Part shown: piece after piece, positions 20,095-28,495 of the stretch
Position numbering within the stretch: position 1 is the first letter of the stretch
How the letters are laid out: each line of letters starts with the position of its first letter
Source: Lachnospiraceae bacterium
Lineage (GTDB): Bacteria; Bacillota; Clostridia; Lachnospirales; Lachnospiraceae
Direction of reading: 5' to 3'
Length of the DNA: 64,000 bases
NCBI GenBank assembly: GCA_016286035.1
Contig: JAEERY010000092.1
Location: 35,257 to 99,256 of the forward strand
Notes under the pieces: model-generated
Told to the model about the DNA's origin: nothing
What the model saw: only the letters and a program-made list of their open reading frames with translations
Database searches by the model: none
Program-made: the position numbers and the translations under genes

Positions 20095-21387
20095 ATGACA
20101 AAACCTGAACTCTTGGCTCCTGCGGGTAAGTTTGATTGTTTCAATGCCGCAGTAAATGCCGGAGCGGATGCTATATATCTTGCAGGAAAGGAATTCGGTG
20201 CAAGAGCATCTGCCGAAAACTTCACACAGGATGAAATAATAAAAGCACTTGATATTGCTCATTTACATGACAGAAAAATTTATCTGACACTTAATACTCT
20301 TATCAAAGAGCGTGAATGGGAAAGGATCGAGCCTTTTTTGCGTCCTCTTTACAATAACGGTCTTGACGGTGTCATAATTCAGGATCTCGGACTTATTTCA
20401 TTTCTGAAAGAAGAATTTCCTTTACTGCCTATCCATGCAAGTACTCAGATGTCCGTAACAGGTCCTTATGCTGCAAATCTTTTAAAGGATAAAGGTGTCA
20501 TAAGGATAGTTCCCGCAAGAGAATTGTCCCTGGATGAGATCATCTCTTTAAAGGAAGAGACCGGACTTGAAATAGAGACTTTCATACATGGTGCCATGTG
20601 CTACTGTTATTCAGGAAGATGTCTTTTCAGTTCTTATCTTGGAGGCAGAAGCGGAAACAGGGGAAGATGTGCTCAACCCTGCAGATTAAATTATACGATC
20701 ACAAAAGGTGATAAATATATTGAAAAAGATTCTATCAGGTATCCTTTAAGCCTTAAGGATATGTGTACCATCACATGTCTTGATAAACTTATCGATGCCG
20801 GTATAGATTCATTTAAAATAGAAGGAAGGATGAAGAGTCCTCAGTACGTGGCAGGTGTGACTTCCATATACAGAAAGTATATCGATATGTACACTTCCGA
20901 GAATGAATTCAGGATCGATCAGGCAGATATCGATCTGCTTAAAAAGCTCTATATAAGAACAGGGCTCGGTGAAGGATATTATTTCAGACATAACGGTCCT
21001 GAAATGATCACAAAGCTTAATCCCTCATACAATGAAGCCGATGAGAAGACGGATGCCATCATGAACGAAAGATTTGTTCATCCTGTTGCAAAGACAAAAG
21101 TGATGGGTGTCGCAACACTTGTTGCAAATGATAACGTCAGTCTGATAATCAAATGCGGTAATACTGTAGTTACCGTTGAAGGTGATACGGTGCAAAGCGC
21201 ACAGAACAGGCCTTTGACAAAAGATGAGGTTATAAAGCAGCTAAACAAGACAGGAGAGAGTCTGTTTGAATTCGAACGAATCGAAGTCGAGATGGATGAT
21301 AACTGTTTTATGCCTGTTAAAGCACTTAACGAACTGAGACGAAAAGGTTTTGATGTATTAAAGGAGGCATTGATCAATGGACATTGA
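20095..21387 (+). CDS. Peptidase U32 family protein
   Basis: A 430-residue protein of the U32 (PrtC/RlhA/TrhP-like) family. The N-terminus KPELLAPAGKFDCFNAAVNAGADAIYL is diagnostic, and the U32 signature with its clustered cysteines runs from residue 161 (ETFIHGAMCYCYSGRC), followed by GRCAQPCR. Members include collagenase-like proteases and RNA hydroxylation or modification factors that use a metal or Fe-S site, so the activity here is open. It overlaps the next gene by 11 bases, and that gene looks like a related companion. Confidence 0.85.
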   Translation: MTKPELLAPAGKFDCFNAAVNAGADAIYLAGKEFGARASAENFTQDEIIKALDIAHLHDRKIYLTLNTLIKEREWERIEPFLRPLYNNGLDGVIIQDLGLISFLKEEFPLLPIHASTQMSVTGPYAANLLKDKGVIRIVPARELSLDEIISLKEETGLEIETFIHGAMCYCYSGRCLFSSYLGGRSGNRGRCAQPCRLNYTITKGDKYIEKDSIRYPLSLKDMCTITCLDKLIDAGIDSFKIEGRMKSPQYVAGVTSIYRKYIDMYTSENEFRIDQADIDLLKKLYIRTGLGEGYYFRHNGPEMITKLNPSYNEADEKTDAIMNERFVHPVAKTKVMGVATLVANDNVSLIIKCGNTVVTVEGDTVQSAQNRPLTKDEVIKQLNKTGESLFEFERIEVEMDDNCFMPVKALNELRRKGFDVLKEALINGH

Positions 21388-22249
21388 ATACAACGCTTCC
21401 GTAATGAATAAAGTTCAGCTTGATACAGCTGTCAGATATCGACTAAAAAAAATATATATACCTTATGATCTTTTTTACAGAAATGAACTGATGCTGGATG
21501 ATATCGACAAAATACATCACGGTTCGGATACCGATGTTTATATCTCTCTGCCTCAGATAATAAGAAAGAAAGATAATGATTATCTTGAAAGACTTAAGAG
21601 TTTTCTTCTTCTGGGAAAAGCTGACGGTGTCCTGATAAGAAACCTCGAAGAACTCGGATTCATTAATTCGCTTTCAAAAGATCTCGAAAAGCAGTTTATC
21701 AGCATAAACGGAAGGATTGATGGATATACTTCGCTTTTTATCGAAGCCGATCAGCCACTTTACTGTGCAAACAGGAACGCTTTGAGATTTATGAACGAAT
21801 ACTGTGACAAAGTTACGGCGCCGGCAGAATTATCCATACATGAGTTAAAAGAGCTTGAAGATAGGGATCTTATCATCGTTATATACGGCAGAGCTTTGCT
21901 CATGGTGAGCGCAAACTGTGTAAGAAAGACCGCGGATAAATGCGATCCTAACGATAAGAGCGGTTTTGATTTCATATGGAGTTTAAAGGATCGCAAAAAC
22001 ATGGAATCCTTAGTTGTTACAAACTGCACTCACTGCTATAACGAGATATATAACAGTGTTGTAACATCTTTGCACAAGAGTATGTGGGATCTTATAAAAG
22101 CAGGTTTTCATGAGTTCAGGATAGATCTTACAAATGAAAGCGCCGAAAGCATAGGGGAGCTTTTGGATTATTATCTTATAGATCATAGAAGCGGCAGATA
22201 TCCGTTTGATGAGTATACAGCCGCTCATATTTCAAAGGGAGTTTTATAG
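21377..22249 (+). CDS. U32-associated protein (possible second U32-like half)
   Basis: A 290-residue protein without a clear named domain. It begins inside the end of the U32 gene, so the two are translationally linked. Its fold appears TIM-barrel-like: repeated strands such as KKIYIPYD, TDVYISLPQ, DGVLIRNL and EFRIDLTNES echo U32 barrels. Near the C-terminus it has ANCVRKT and a VTNCTHCYN cysteine cluster reminiscent of the U32 metal site. I infer a split or duplicated C-terminal U32 half. The function is unknown. Confidence 0.6.
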   Translation: MDIEYNASVMNKVQLDTAVRYRLKKIYIPYDLFYRNELMLDDIDKIHHGSDTDVYISLPQIIRKKDNDYLERLKSFLLLGKADGVLIRNLEELGFINSLSKDLEKQFISINGRIDGYTSLFIEADQPLYCANRNALRFMNEYCDKVTAPAELSIHELKELEDRDLIIVIYGRALLMVSANCVRKTADKCDPNDKSGFDFIWSLKDRKNMESLVVTNCTHCYNEIYNSVVTSLHKSMWDLIKAGFHEFRIDLTNESAESIGELLDYYLIDHRSGRYPFDEYTAAHISKGVL

Positions 22250-22252
22250 GGG

Positions 22253-25114
22253 ATGTTGTTTTACATTGCAGAATTATCCAAATACATAATGGCTCTGCTC
22301 ATTCTTGTTTACGGTATCGAGTGCATAGCCTATATCTTTAAGATGAAGAATCCGTATGATTGTAACGGTATATACATCAGACAGCGGATATACATCTTTT
22401 TGATCAATTCACTTGCTTTTGTGACCATGTGTTTAAGGAGCGGAAAGTACGAATACCTCCTTTACGGTGTGGTAATAATCCTTGTCTTATTCTTCTTTAT
22501 GGCAATGACCGTGCTGTTATACTCAAAAACAGATCAGGTACTTGTCAACAACATGATACTGCTTCTTGATATAGGATTTATCATACTTGCAAGGCTCAGT
22601 CAGAACAGAGGCATGAAGCAGTTCTTTATTGTTATCGTTTCGCTTGCGATAGCAATGTGTGTTCCATATATAATCAGCAGATTTAATACATTAAACAATC
22701 TTACAGCCATATATGCAACTCTTGGTATAACGGCACTTGCTGTCGTTTTAATGCTGGGAAAGATCACAAACGGTTCAAAACTGGCATACACCATAGCGGG
22801 TATAACGATACAGCCTTCGGAGTTTGTTAAGATCGTCTTTGTGTTCTTTGTGGCATCTTCACTTGCCAAAGCCAAGACTATCATAGACTATGCACTGGGC
22901 GGATGTATAGCTGCGATCCATGTGGTGATACTTGTTTTATCCAAGGATCTGGGCAGTGCTCTGATCTTCTTTTTGGCATATCTCATAATGCTGTTTATAG
23001 CATCAAAAAACTATCTGTATCTGTTTTTAGGTATACTTGCTGCCGCGGGTGCTTCCGTACTGGCATACAGGATGTTCCCTCATGTTCAGGTGAGGGTGCA
23101 GGCTTACCTTGATCCCTTCAGCAAGATAGATAACCAGGGATATCAGATATCTCAATCTCTGTTTGCTATAAGCTGCGGCAATTTCTTCGGTACGGGACTT
23201 ATGAAAGGTGCTCCCGGAGATATCCCTACAGTAGAATCCGACTTTATCTTTTCGGCTGTTTCCGAAGAGATGGGTATCATATTTTCAATAGGCATGCTAC
23301 TTGTCTGTCTGTTGACTTATGCGATAATTTTGAGAAACTCATTAAGAGAAAATGACCGTTTCAGAAGAGTCGTAAGCATAGGTCTCGGTACCATAATGAT
23401 AGTTCAGACATTCCTTACTGTAGGCGGAGGAATAAAGTTCATACCGCTTACAGGTGTAACTCTTCCTCTTGTAAGCTACGGAGGAAGTTCGGTACTGTCA
23501 AGTATCCTGATGTATTACACCCTGTTCGGGATTGTGCATAAGAAACGAAATCATGATTATGAGGAATGGTATTACAATCTCGACGAGGATGCCGAGGATG
23601 ACATATATGCCTACATGGAATATGTCGACGAACAAAACGAGATTGAAAAACAGGAACTTGCAGCCAAGAAGGAACACAAGAACAGAAGACGAAAAAGCGG
23701 AGTAAGGCCTCTTGAAACAAGACTTGTTTTCAGTCTGTTTTCATTGCTTTTCTGTGCCATGAGCGCATATCTGTGTTACTATGTCTCAACGCACGAAAAA
23801 GAGCTTATAAACAACTCATACAATTCACGCCAGACCCTTCTTGCAAAAGAGAATACAAGAGGCAAAATCTACGACAGAAAAGGAAATGTTCTGGCTCAGA
23901 CTCTTAAGAACGAATCAGGAAAAGAATACAGAAATTATCCTTATGAAAATCTTTTTGCTCATGCTGTCGGTTATTCGACCAAAGGCAAGACCGGTATAGA
24001 GAGCATGGCCAATTATTATCTTATAAACACCGATGCATCCATCGCCCAGAAGGTTGAGAATGATATATCGGGAAGCAAAAACATGGGCAATGATGTATAT
24101 ACCACATTCGATTATGATCTTCAGGATCTTGCTTACAGATCAATGGGTATATATAAAGGTGCCATCATAGTAAGTGATATAAAGACAGGCGAGATCTTAG
24201 CAATGGTCAGCAAGCCTGACTTTGATCCCAACCATATAGCTGCAAACTGGGATAAGTTCATGGAGGATAACGAGAGCGGAACTCTCATTAACCGTGTCAC
24301 TCAGGGTATATATCCGCCCGGATCTACATTTAAGATCGTAACAGCTCTTGAATATATCAAGGAAAATCCTGATACATACATGAATTACAGATATACCTGT
24401 AACGGATCATACAAGGGAGACGGCATAAAGATCAACTGTTTCCATGGTGCGGTTCACGGAAGCCAGAACTTTTTAACAAGTTTTGCCCATTCATGTAACT
24501 CATCGTTTGCAAACATTGGTATGACTCTTGACAGAGACAGTTTCGGAAACACTTTAAACGAGCTTATGTTCAACGAGAATCTGCCTACGGCATACAACTA
24601 TACAGTAAGCAATCTTACGGTCAGCTCAAAAACAAGCGATTATGATATGGCCCAGATAGCCATAGGTCAAGGCAAAGCTCAGATCACTCCTTTGCAGCTT
24701 AATATGATCACAAACGCCATTGCAAACAATGGTATAGTGATGGAACCCAGAGTTCTTGACAGGGTTGTTTCATGCCAGGGCAATATCCTTGAAACATGGG
24801 AATCCAAAGAGTACAAGAGACTGATGAGTGAATCGGAAGCTTCGGCCATGAAGAATCTCATGGAATCGGTTGTTAAAGAAGGTACCGCAAAAGCAGGTAT
24901 GTCGGGAGCCACCTATTCAGCTGCAGGAAAGACAGGTTCTGCCGAATTTGACAGTCTGAAACTCGATTCACACGCATGGTTCACAGGGTTTGCACCTGTT
25001 GACGATCCGCAGGTCAGTGTTACTATCATAATCGAATCGATAGGAACCGGCGGTGATTATGCAGTACCAATCGCAAAGCGTATATTTGACTGTTATTTTG
25101 ACGAATACAGATAA
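22253..25114 (+). CDS. SEDS glycosyltransferase (FtsW/RodA) fused to class B penicillin-binding protein
   Basis: A 953-residue membrane enzyme joining two peptidoglycan polymerisation activities. Residues 1 to about 430 form a FtsW/RodA/SpoVE membrane domain with ITIQPSEFVKI, SKDLGSAL, the catalytic-type Asp330 in VESDFIFSAVSEEMG and a PLVSYGGSS motif. A charged cytoplasmic linker (about 430-490) leads to one membrane segment (about 490-512), a short pedestal (RGKIYDRKGNVLAQT) and a transpeptidase domain with SxxK at Ser691 (STFK), SxN at 747-749 (SCN) and KTG at 893-895. The short pedestal resembles actinobacterial PbpA, usually encoded beside a separate RodA. The reading frame is unbroken across the join. 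It should make and cross-link glycan strands on its own. Confidence 0.92.
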   Translation: MLFYIAELSKYIMALLILVYGIECIAYIFKMKNPYDCNGIYIRQRIYIFLINSLAFVTMCLRSGKYEYLLYGVVIILVLFFFMAMTVLLYSKTDQVLVNNMILLLDIGFIILARLSQNRGMKQFFIVIVSLAIAMCVPYIISRFNTLNNLTAIYATLGITALAVVLMLGKITNGSKLAYTIAGITIQPSEFVKIVFVFFVASSLAKAKTIIDYALGGCIAAIHVVILVLSKDLGSALIFFLAYLIMLFIASKNYLYLFLGILAAAGASVLAYRMFPHVQVRVQAYLDPFSKIDNQGYQISQSLFAISCGNFFGTGLMKGAPGDIPTVESDFIFSAVSEEMGIIFSIGMLLVCLLTYAIILRNSLRENDRFRRVVSIGLGTIMIVQTFLTVGGGIKFIPLTGVTLPLVSYGGSSVLSSILMYYTLFGIVHKKRNHDYEEWYYNLDEDAEDDIYAYMEYVDEQNEIEKQELAAKKEHKNRRRKSGVRPLETRLVFSLFSLLFCAMSAYLCYYVSTHEKELINNSYNSRQTLLAKENTRGKIYDRKGNVLAQTLKNESGKEYRNYPYENLFAHAVGYSTKGKTGIESMANYYLINTDASIAQKVENDISGSKNMGNDVYTTFDYDLQDLAYRSMGIYKGAIIVSDIKTGEILAMVSKPDFDPNHIAANWDKFMEDNESGTLINRVTQGIYPPGSTFKIVTALEYIKENPDTYMNYRYTCNGSYKGDGIKINCFHGAVHGSQNFLTSFAHSCNSSFANIGMTLDRDSFGNTLNELMFNENLPTAYNYTVSNLTVSSKTSDYDMAQIAIGQGKAQITPLQLNMITNAIANNGIVMEPRVLDRVVSCQGNILETWESKEYKRLMSESEASAMKNLMESVVKEGTAKAGMSGATYSAAGKTGSAEFDSLKLDSHAWFTGFAPVDDPQVSVTIIIESIGTGGDYAVPIAKRIFDCYFDEYR

Positions 25115-25175
25115 TTGTTTTATACTTGAGATAAGGTTTGAAGGCATTTGTTAACAGAAAGGCAAAGTATAAATC

Positions 25176-25628
25176 ATGATAGAAGCGACCAGTTGTGGAG
25201 GAGTGGTCATCTTCAGGGGTAAGATCCTGTTGTTATATAAGAATATCCACAACAAATATGAAGGATGGGTTCTACCGAAGGGAACTGTTGAAGAAGGCGA
25301 GGAATTTGAGGATACCGCTTTAAGAGAAGTTCTCGAGGAAAGTGGAGCTAAGGCAGGGATTATAAAATACATCGGAAAGAGCAATTATGATTTTACGATC
25401 CCCGGAGATGAAGTACACAAGACCGTGCATTGGTATCTTATGATAGGCGACAGTTATTACAGCAAGCCGCAAAAAGAAGAGTTTTTCATGGATAGCGGTT
25501 TCTATAAATTTCATGAAGCTTATCATCTGCTCAAGTTTCCCAACGAAAAGGAAATACTTGACAGAGCATATGCGGAATATCAGGATCTCAAGAAGAGAGG
25601 TCTGTGGGGAAGTAAGAAGTATTATTAA
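25176..25628 (+). CDS. Nudix hydrolase
   Basis: A 150-residue hydrolase of nucleoside diphosphate-linked compounds. The Nudix box is complete: G-x5-E-x7-REVLEESGA, starting GTVEEGEEF. The N-terminus SCGGVVIFRGKILLLYK is like MutT/Ap4A hydrolase-type proteins. The substrate cannot be assigned. The next gene begins 2 bases after its stop. Confidence 0.88.
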   Translation: MIEATSCGGVVIFRGKILLLYKNIHNKYEGWVLPKGTVEEGEEFEDTALREVLEESGAKAGIIKYIGKSNYDFTIPGDEVHKTVHWYLMIGDSYYSKPQKEEFFMDSGFYKFHEAYHLLKFPNEKEILDRAYAEYQDLKKRGLWGSKKYY

Positions 25629-25630
25629 GT

Positions 25631-25957
25631 ATGGTTACATATTCTGAAAGACTTTATACAGGCGATAAGATCGACTTAAAGAAGCTTAACAGGATAAAAC
25701 GCAATATAAGGCAGGGCCGCGGAAGGTTTAGCCTTTATATAATTGCGCTGTCAAATAACTCACATGACCAGCTTGATATCATACACAATTCAATGTTCAA
25801 ACAAAAACTCTACAGAAAATTTGATATTAGGATAGTCGGCCTTGCACAGTCTTACGATGAAGCCACATCACTTGTGATGAACATGCTTGATGATACCATG
25901 AATGAGACCGGGACCGTTAATATCAAAAAGTTTCTTGAAAAAGATTTCTCTGTTTAG
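25631..25957 (+). CDS. Hypothetical protein, 108 residues
   Basis: I do not recognise this protein. It is soluble with a basic N-terminal half (KKLNRIKRNIRQGRGR) followed by strand-helix alternation (FSLYIIALSN, FDIRIVGLAQSYDEATSLV). No signal peptide or membrane segment is seen. It lies 2 bases after the Nudix gene and 7 bases before a DUF2953 membrane-protein gene, so it belongs to their operon. Confidence 0.65.
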   Translation: MVTYSERLYTGDKIDLKKLNRIKRNIRQGRGRFSLYIIALSNNSHDQLDIIHNSMFKQKLYRKFDIRIVGLAQSYDEATSLVMNMLDDTMNETGTVNIKKFLEKDFSV

Positions 25958-25964
25958 GTGATTT

Positions 25965-26738
25965 ATGGCCGGCGTTTTGTTAACGATACTTAAGATAACT
26001 GGCATAGTGCTGCTGAGTATTATAGCTTTTTTATTACTGATACTCATCATTTTCCTGTTTGTTCCTGTAAGATACAAAGCAAAGGGAAGCTTTAAGGATA
26101 AGATACCTCAAGCAAAATTCAGTATAAGCTATCTGTTGTATATCCTTTATATCGTATTTAGATACGATCAAGGATTTTCCTACTGCATCAGGATCTTCGG
26201 GATAAAGCTCAATCTTAAAAAATCAAAGAAAAAAAGTGCTGACAAGGCTGATGATGAAAATCCGAAAGAAGAGAAAGATACATCTTCGGATGGCAGTCAG
26301 GATGAGAATGATGAAGTAGAAAAGAAGAGCTTTTCAGAAAAGATAAGCGAAACAGTCCAAAAGATAGATAAGGCAATCGATATACTTTCAAGAGACACTA
26401 CAAAAGAAGCTCTTGAAGTCACCAAATACAGGATCGGACGCTCGATCAGATCAATGCTTCCGTATAAGGGAAAGGTTTATGCCCGCATAGGTCTTGAAAA
26501 TGCCGGTACGACGGGTAAGATCCTCGGAGTATACAAGGCACTTTATGATTACATCGGAGATGTTGTAACATTTTATCCTGTCTTTGACAGCGAAGTAATA
26601 GATATAAGCTTCGACCTTAAAGGAAGGATAAGAGCCATAACCATCCTTTACCATCTGGTAAGGATATACATGGATAAGAACTGCAGACGCTTGATAAAGA
26701 TGCTTATAAAGAGTAAGCGTAGAAAGGACAAAAAATGA
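25965..26738 (+). CDS. DUF2953 (YtfI-like) membrane protein
   Basis: A 257-residue protein with one strong N-terminal membrane segment (about 5-33, VPVRYKAKG following). A lysine- and acid-rich middle (about 80-125) precedes a conserved C-terminal domain with YRIGRSIRSMLPYKG and GLENAGTTGKILG. This matches the DUF2953/YtfI family. In Bacillus subtilis ytfI sits beside ytfJ, and here the next gene, overlapping by 4 bases, is a YtfJ homologue. The molecular role is unknown. Confidence 0.75.
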   Translation: MAGVLLTILKITGIVLLSIIAFLLLILIIFLFVPVRYKAKGSFKDKIPQAKFSISYLLYILYIVFRYDQGFSYCIRIFGIKLNLKKSKKKSADKADDENPKEEKDTSSDGSQDENDEVEKKSFSEKISETVQKIDKAIDILSRDTTKEALEVTKYRIGRSIRSMLPYKGKVYARIGLENAGTTGKILGVYKALYDYIGDVVTFYPVFDSEVIDISFDLKGRIRAITILYHLVRIYMDKNCRRLIKMLIKSKRRKDKK

Positions 26739-27130
26739 ATAACAATTTCGGTTCTGTAATGGAGTCATTATTAAAAGGAGTGGATTCTATCCTGTCAACA
26801 AAGACTGTTGTTGGTGAACCCAAGCAGTTTGGAGATACGATAATACTTCCTCTTGTTGATGTGACATTCGGTGTCGGTGCCGGCGGTTCCGCAGCTGAAA
26901 AGAAAGACGGAGCAGGCGGCGGTCTTACAGGTAAGATGACCCCGAGTGCTGTTATAGTTATAAAAGACGGTCATACCAAGCTTGTTAATGTTAAGAATCA
27001 GGATACTATAACAAAGATCCTCGATATGGTTCCGGATCTTGTTGACAAGATAAGCAGCAAAAAAGCAGAAAAAGAGCTTATGGACGATGACCAGGCAAAA
27101 GAGATAGCATTTCCCGAAAAAGAAGAGTAA
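26735..27130 (+). CDS. ytfJ: GerW/YtfJ family sporulation-type protein
   Basis: A 131-residue protein of the GerW (YtfJ) family. It has the N-terminal VMESLLKGVDSILSTKTVVGEP and the glycine-rich VTFGVGAGGSAAEK core followed by SAVIVIKDG. In Bacillus GerW is needed for normal spore germination, but homologues also occur in non-sporulating relatives. The start overlaps the previous stop by 4 bases (ATGA). Presence here suggests spore-forming ancestry; it does not prove sporulation. Confidence 0.85.
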   Translation: MNNNFGSVMESLLKGVDSILSTKTVVGEPKQFGDTIILPLVDVTFGVGAGGSAAEKKDGAGGGLTGKMTPSAVIVIKDGHTKLVNVKNQDTITKILDMVPDLVDKISSKKAEKELMDDDQAKEIAFPEKEE

Positions 27131-27158
27131 AACGATCCGCCAACGATGAGGACCGCCT

Positions 27159-27698
27159 ATGGATGCCCAAGAAGAATCTCTCTATTATGAGAAGAATCTC
27201 AACAACATGACGGAAGATGAACTAAGAGCTTTGCGACATTTTCTCTTTGATGAGCGCATAGCTTTAATAAATGAGCGCAAGGCTCAGGAAGAGTTCTATG
27301 AAAAATTCATGGAGGAGAGATTATCATTCAGAGAAGAGATGAAGCAACTTAATTCCAAAGTTTTGGAAGAAAGGAAGCGTTTAAAGGAAGAACAGTCCTT
27401 CTTCGACAAAAAGCTTATGATACTTCAAAACGGCTTTGCTTCTCTTGAAATGGACAGAAAGGCATTCCAGAGAGAAAAAGAGGCTTTTGAGAGCAGCAAG
27501 AACGCATACAGATCCGAAAAGCCAAAGAATGATACATATGTAACGGACGGTCTTTTTGCGGGAGTTAATTCATATCTGGCTCTAAGAAAGAGATACAAGG
27601 AACTTTTAAGGATATTTCATCCGGATAATCTTGACGGAGACAACAACATGTCTCTTCTTATAAAAGAAGAGTACGAAAAGATAAAGGAAAGCTTTTAA
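27159..27698 (+). CDS. Coiled-coil protein with C-terminal J-like HPD segment
   Basis: A 179-residue soluble protein of unknown function. Residues about 15-125 are an almost continuous Glu/Lys/Arg-rich coiled coil. The last 45 residues (YLALRKRYKELLRIFHPDNLDGD to the end) resemble helix II, the HPD loop (H154-P155-D156) and part of helix III of a J-domain; helix I is not evident. It may bind Hsp70 (DnaK), or the HPD may be a chance match. It follows ytfJ by 28 bases. Confidence 0.6.
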   Translation: MDAQEESLYYEKNLNNMTEDELRALRHFLFDERIALINERKAQEEFYEKFMEERLSFREEMKQLNSKVLEERKRLKEEQSFFDKKLMILQNGFASLEMDRKAFQREKEAFESSKNAYRSEKPKNDTYVTDGLFAGVNSYLALRKRYKELLRIFHPDNLDGDNNMSLLIKEEYEKIKESF

Positions 27699-27712
27699 AA
27701 GAGCAATAAAAA

Positions 27713-27735
27713 AACACCCGAAAGGGTGTTTTCTT
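27713..27735. terminator. Bidirectional terminator between convergent genes
   Basis: AACACCC (27713-27719), a GAAA loop and GGGTGTT (27724-27730), with A residues before and T residues after. It can serve the + strand coiled-coil gene and the - strand rpmB gene. Confidence 0.88.
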
Positions 27736-27746
27736 ATTCAGACTTC

Positions 27747-27932
27747 TTACGCCTTCTCAACAGCACCTGATCTTAAGCATCTAGTGCATACATGCATTCT
27801 CTTAGCAACTCCGTTGACCTTGCACATAACGCTTCTTACGTTAGAGTTCCAGATTCTGTTGGATCTTCTATGAGAATGGCTCACAGCGTTACCAAAATGT
27901 ACGCCCTTACCACATATTTCACATTTTGCCAT
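27747..27932 (-). CDS. rpmB: 50S ribosomal protein L28
   Basis: A 61-residue ribosomal protein. It begins MAKCEICGKG with a CxxC pair and continues GNAVSHSHRRSNRIWNSNV, the L28 signature. A second CxxC (CTRC) completes a zinc-binding set, so this is the zinc-containing (C+) form. A GGAGGTG site precedes the start. rpmB divergent from asp23/yloU and fakA/yloV recalls the Bacillus subtilis arrangement. Confidence 0.97.
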   Translation of the reverse strand: MAKCEICGKGVHFGNAVSHSHRRSNRIWNSNVRSVMCKVNGVAKRMHVCTRCLRSGAVEKA

Positions 27933-27979
27933 GGTTTTTCACCTCCAAGCTTTTGTTATTCCTTAAAATCAACATTAGT

Positions 27980-28008
27980 ATATTATCAGAGCTTTAGAGT
28001 AAAATCAA
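27980..28008 (-). promoter_or_regulatory. Promoter of rpmB
   Basis: On the - strand a TTGATT -35 (28003-28008) and a TAATAT -10 (27980-27985) are separated by 17 bp, about 50 bases before the rpmB start. Confidence 0.6.
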
Positions 28009-28075
28009 GTAGAAAATTCATTTTTATCGGAAAAATGTAAAAATATTTGTAGTTTTCTTTTTAGGTCAAATAAAG

Positions 28076-28081
28076 TATAAT
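28076..28081 (+). promoter_or_regulatory. -10 box upstream of the Asp23-family gene
   Basis: A perfect TATAAT about 40 bases before the start codon. The -35 candidate (TTTTCT, 28053-28058) is poor. An AAGGAGG ribosome site follows. Confidence 0.5.
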
Positions 28082-28122
28082 GATATCTGGTTAAAAACCT
28101 TAAATCTTAAGGAGGTTATTGC

Positions 28123-28482
28123 ATGAAGAATTCTTCAATGAATACACACATGGGTAATATAACCATTGATAAAGAAGTTATTGCTCAATATGCGGGAACC
28201 GTTGCCATGGAATGCTTCGGTATTGTCGGTATGGCCGGTTTCAATGTAAGAGACGGTATCGTAAAACTTCTCAAAAAAGAGAACTTTACAAGAGGCATCT
28301 CTGTGAGCTTAAAGAACGATAAGCTTATGCTGGAGTTCCACGTAATAATTGCCTATGGTGTTAATATAAGAGCACTGTCAAGCAATCTGATCGAAAGTGT
28401 TAAATATAAAGTAGAAGAATTTACAGGTATTGAAGTGGCAAAGATCAATATTTTTGTCGAAGGAGTACGTGTAATAGACTAA
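28123..28482 (+). CDS. Asp23/Gls24 family protein (YloU-like)
   Basis: A 119-residue alkaline-shock/envelope-stress family protein. The pattern GNITIDKEVIAQYAGTVAMECFGIVGMAG and the C-terminal VAKINIFVEGVRV are typical. Its position just before the FakA/YloV gene matches yloU-yloV of Bacillus. The role may relate to membrane or fatty-acid homeostasis. An AAGGAGG site precedes the ATG. Confidence 0.88.
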   Translation: MKNSSMNTHMGNITIDKEVIAQYAGTVAMECFGIVGMAGFNVRDGIVKLLKKENFTRGISVSLKNDKLMLEFHVIIAYGVNIRALSSNLIESVKYKVEEFTGIEVAKINIFVEGVRVID

Positions 28483-28495
28483 GGAGGAGACCAAA

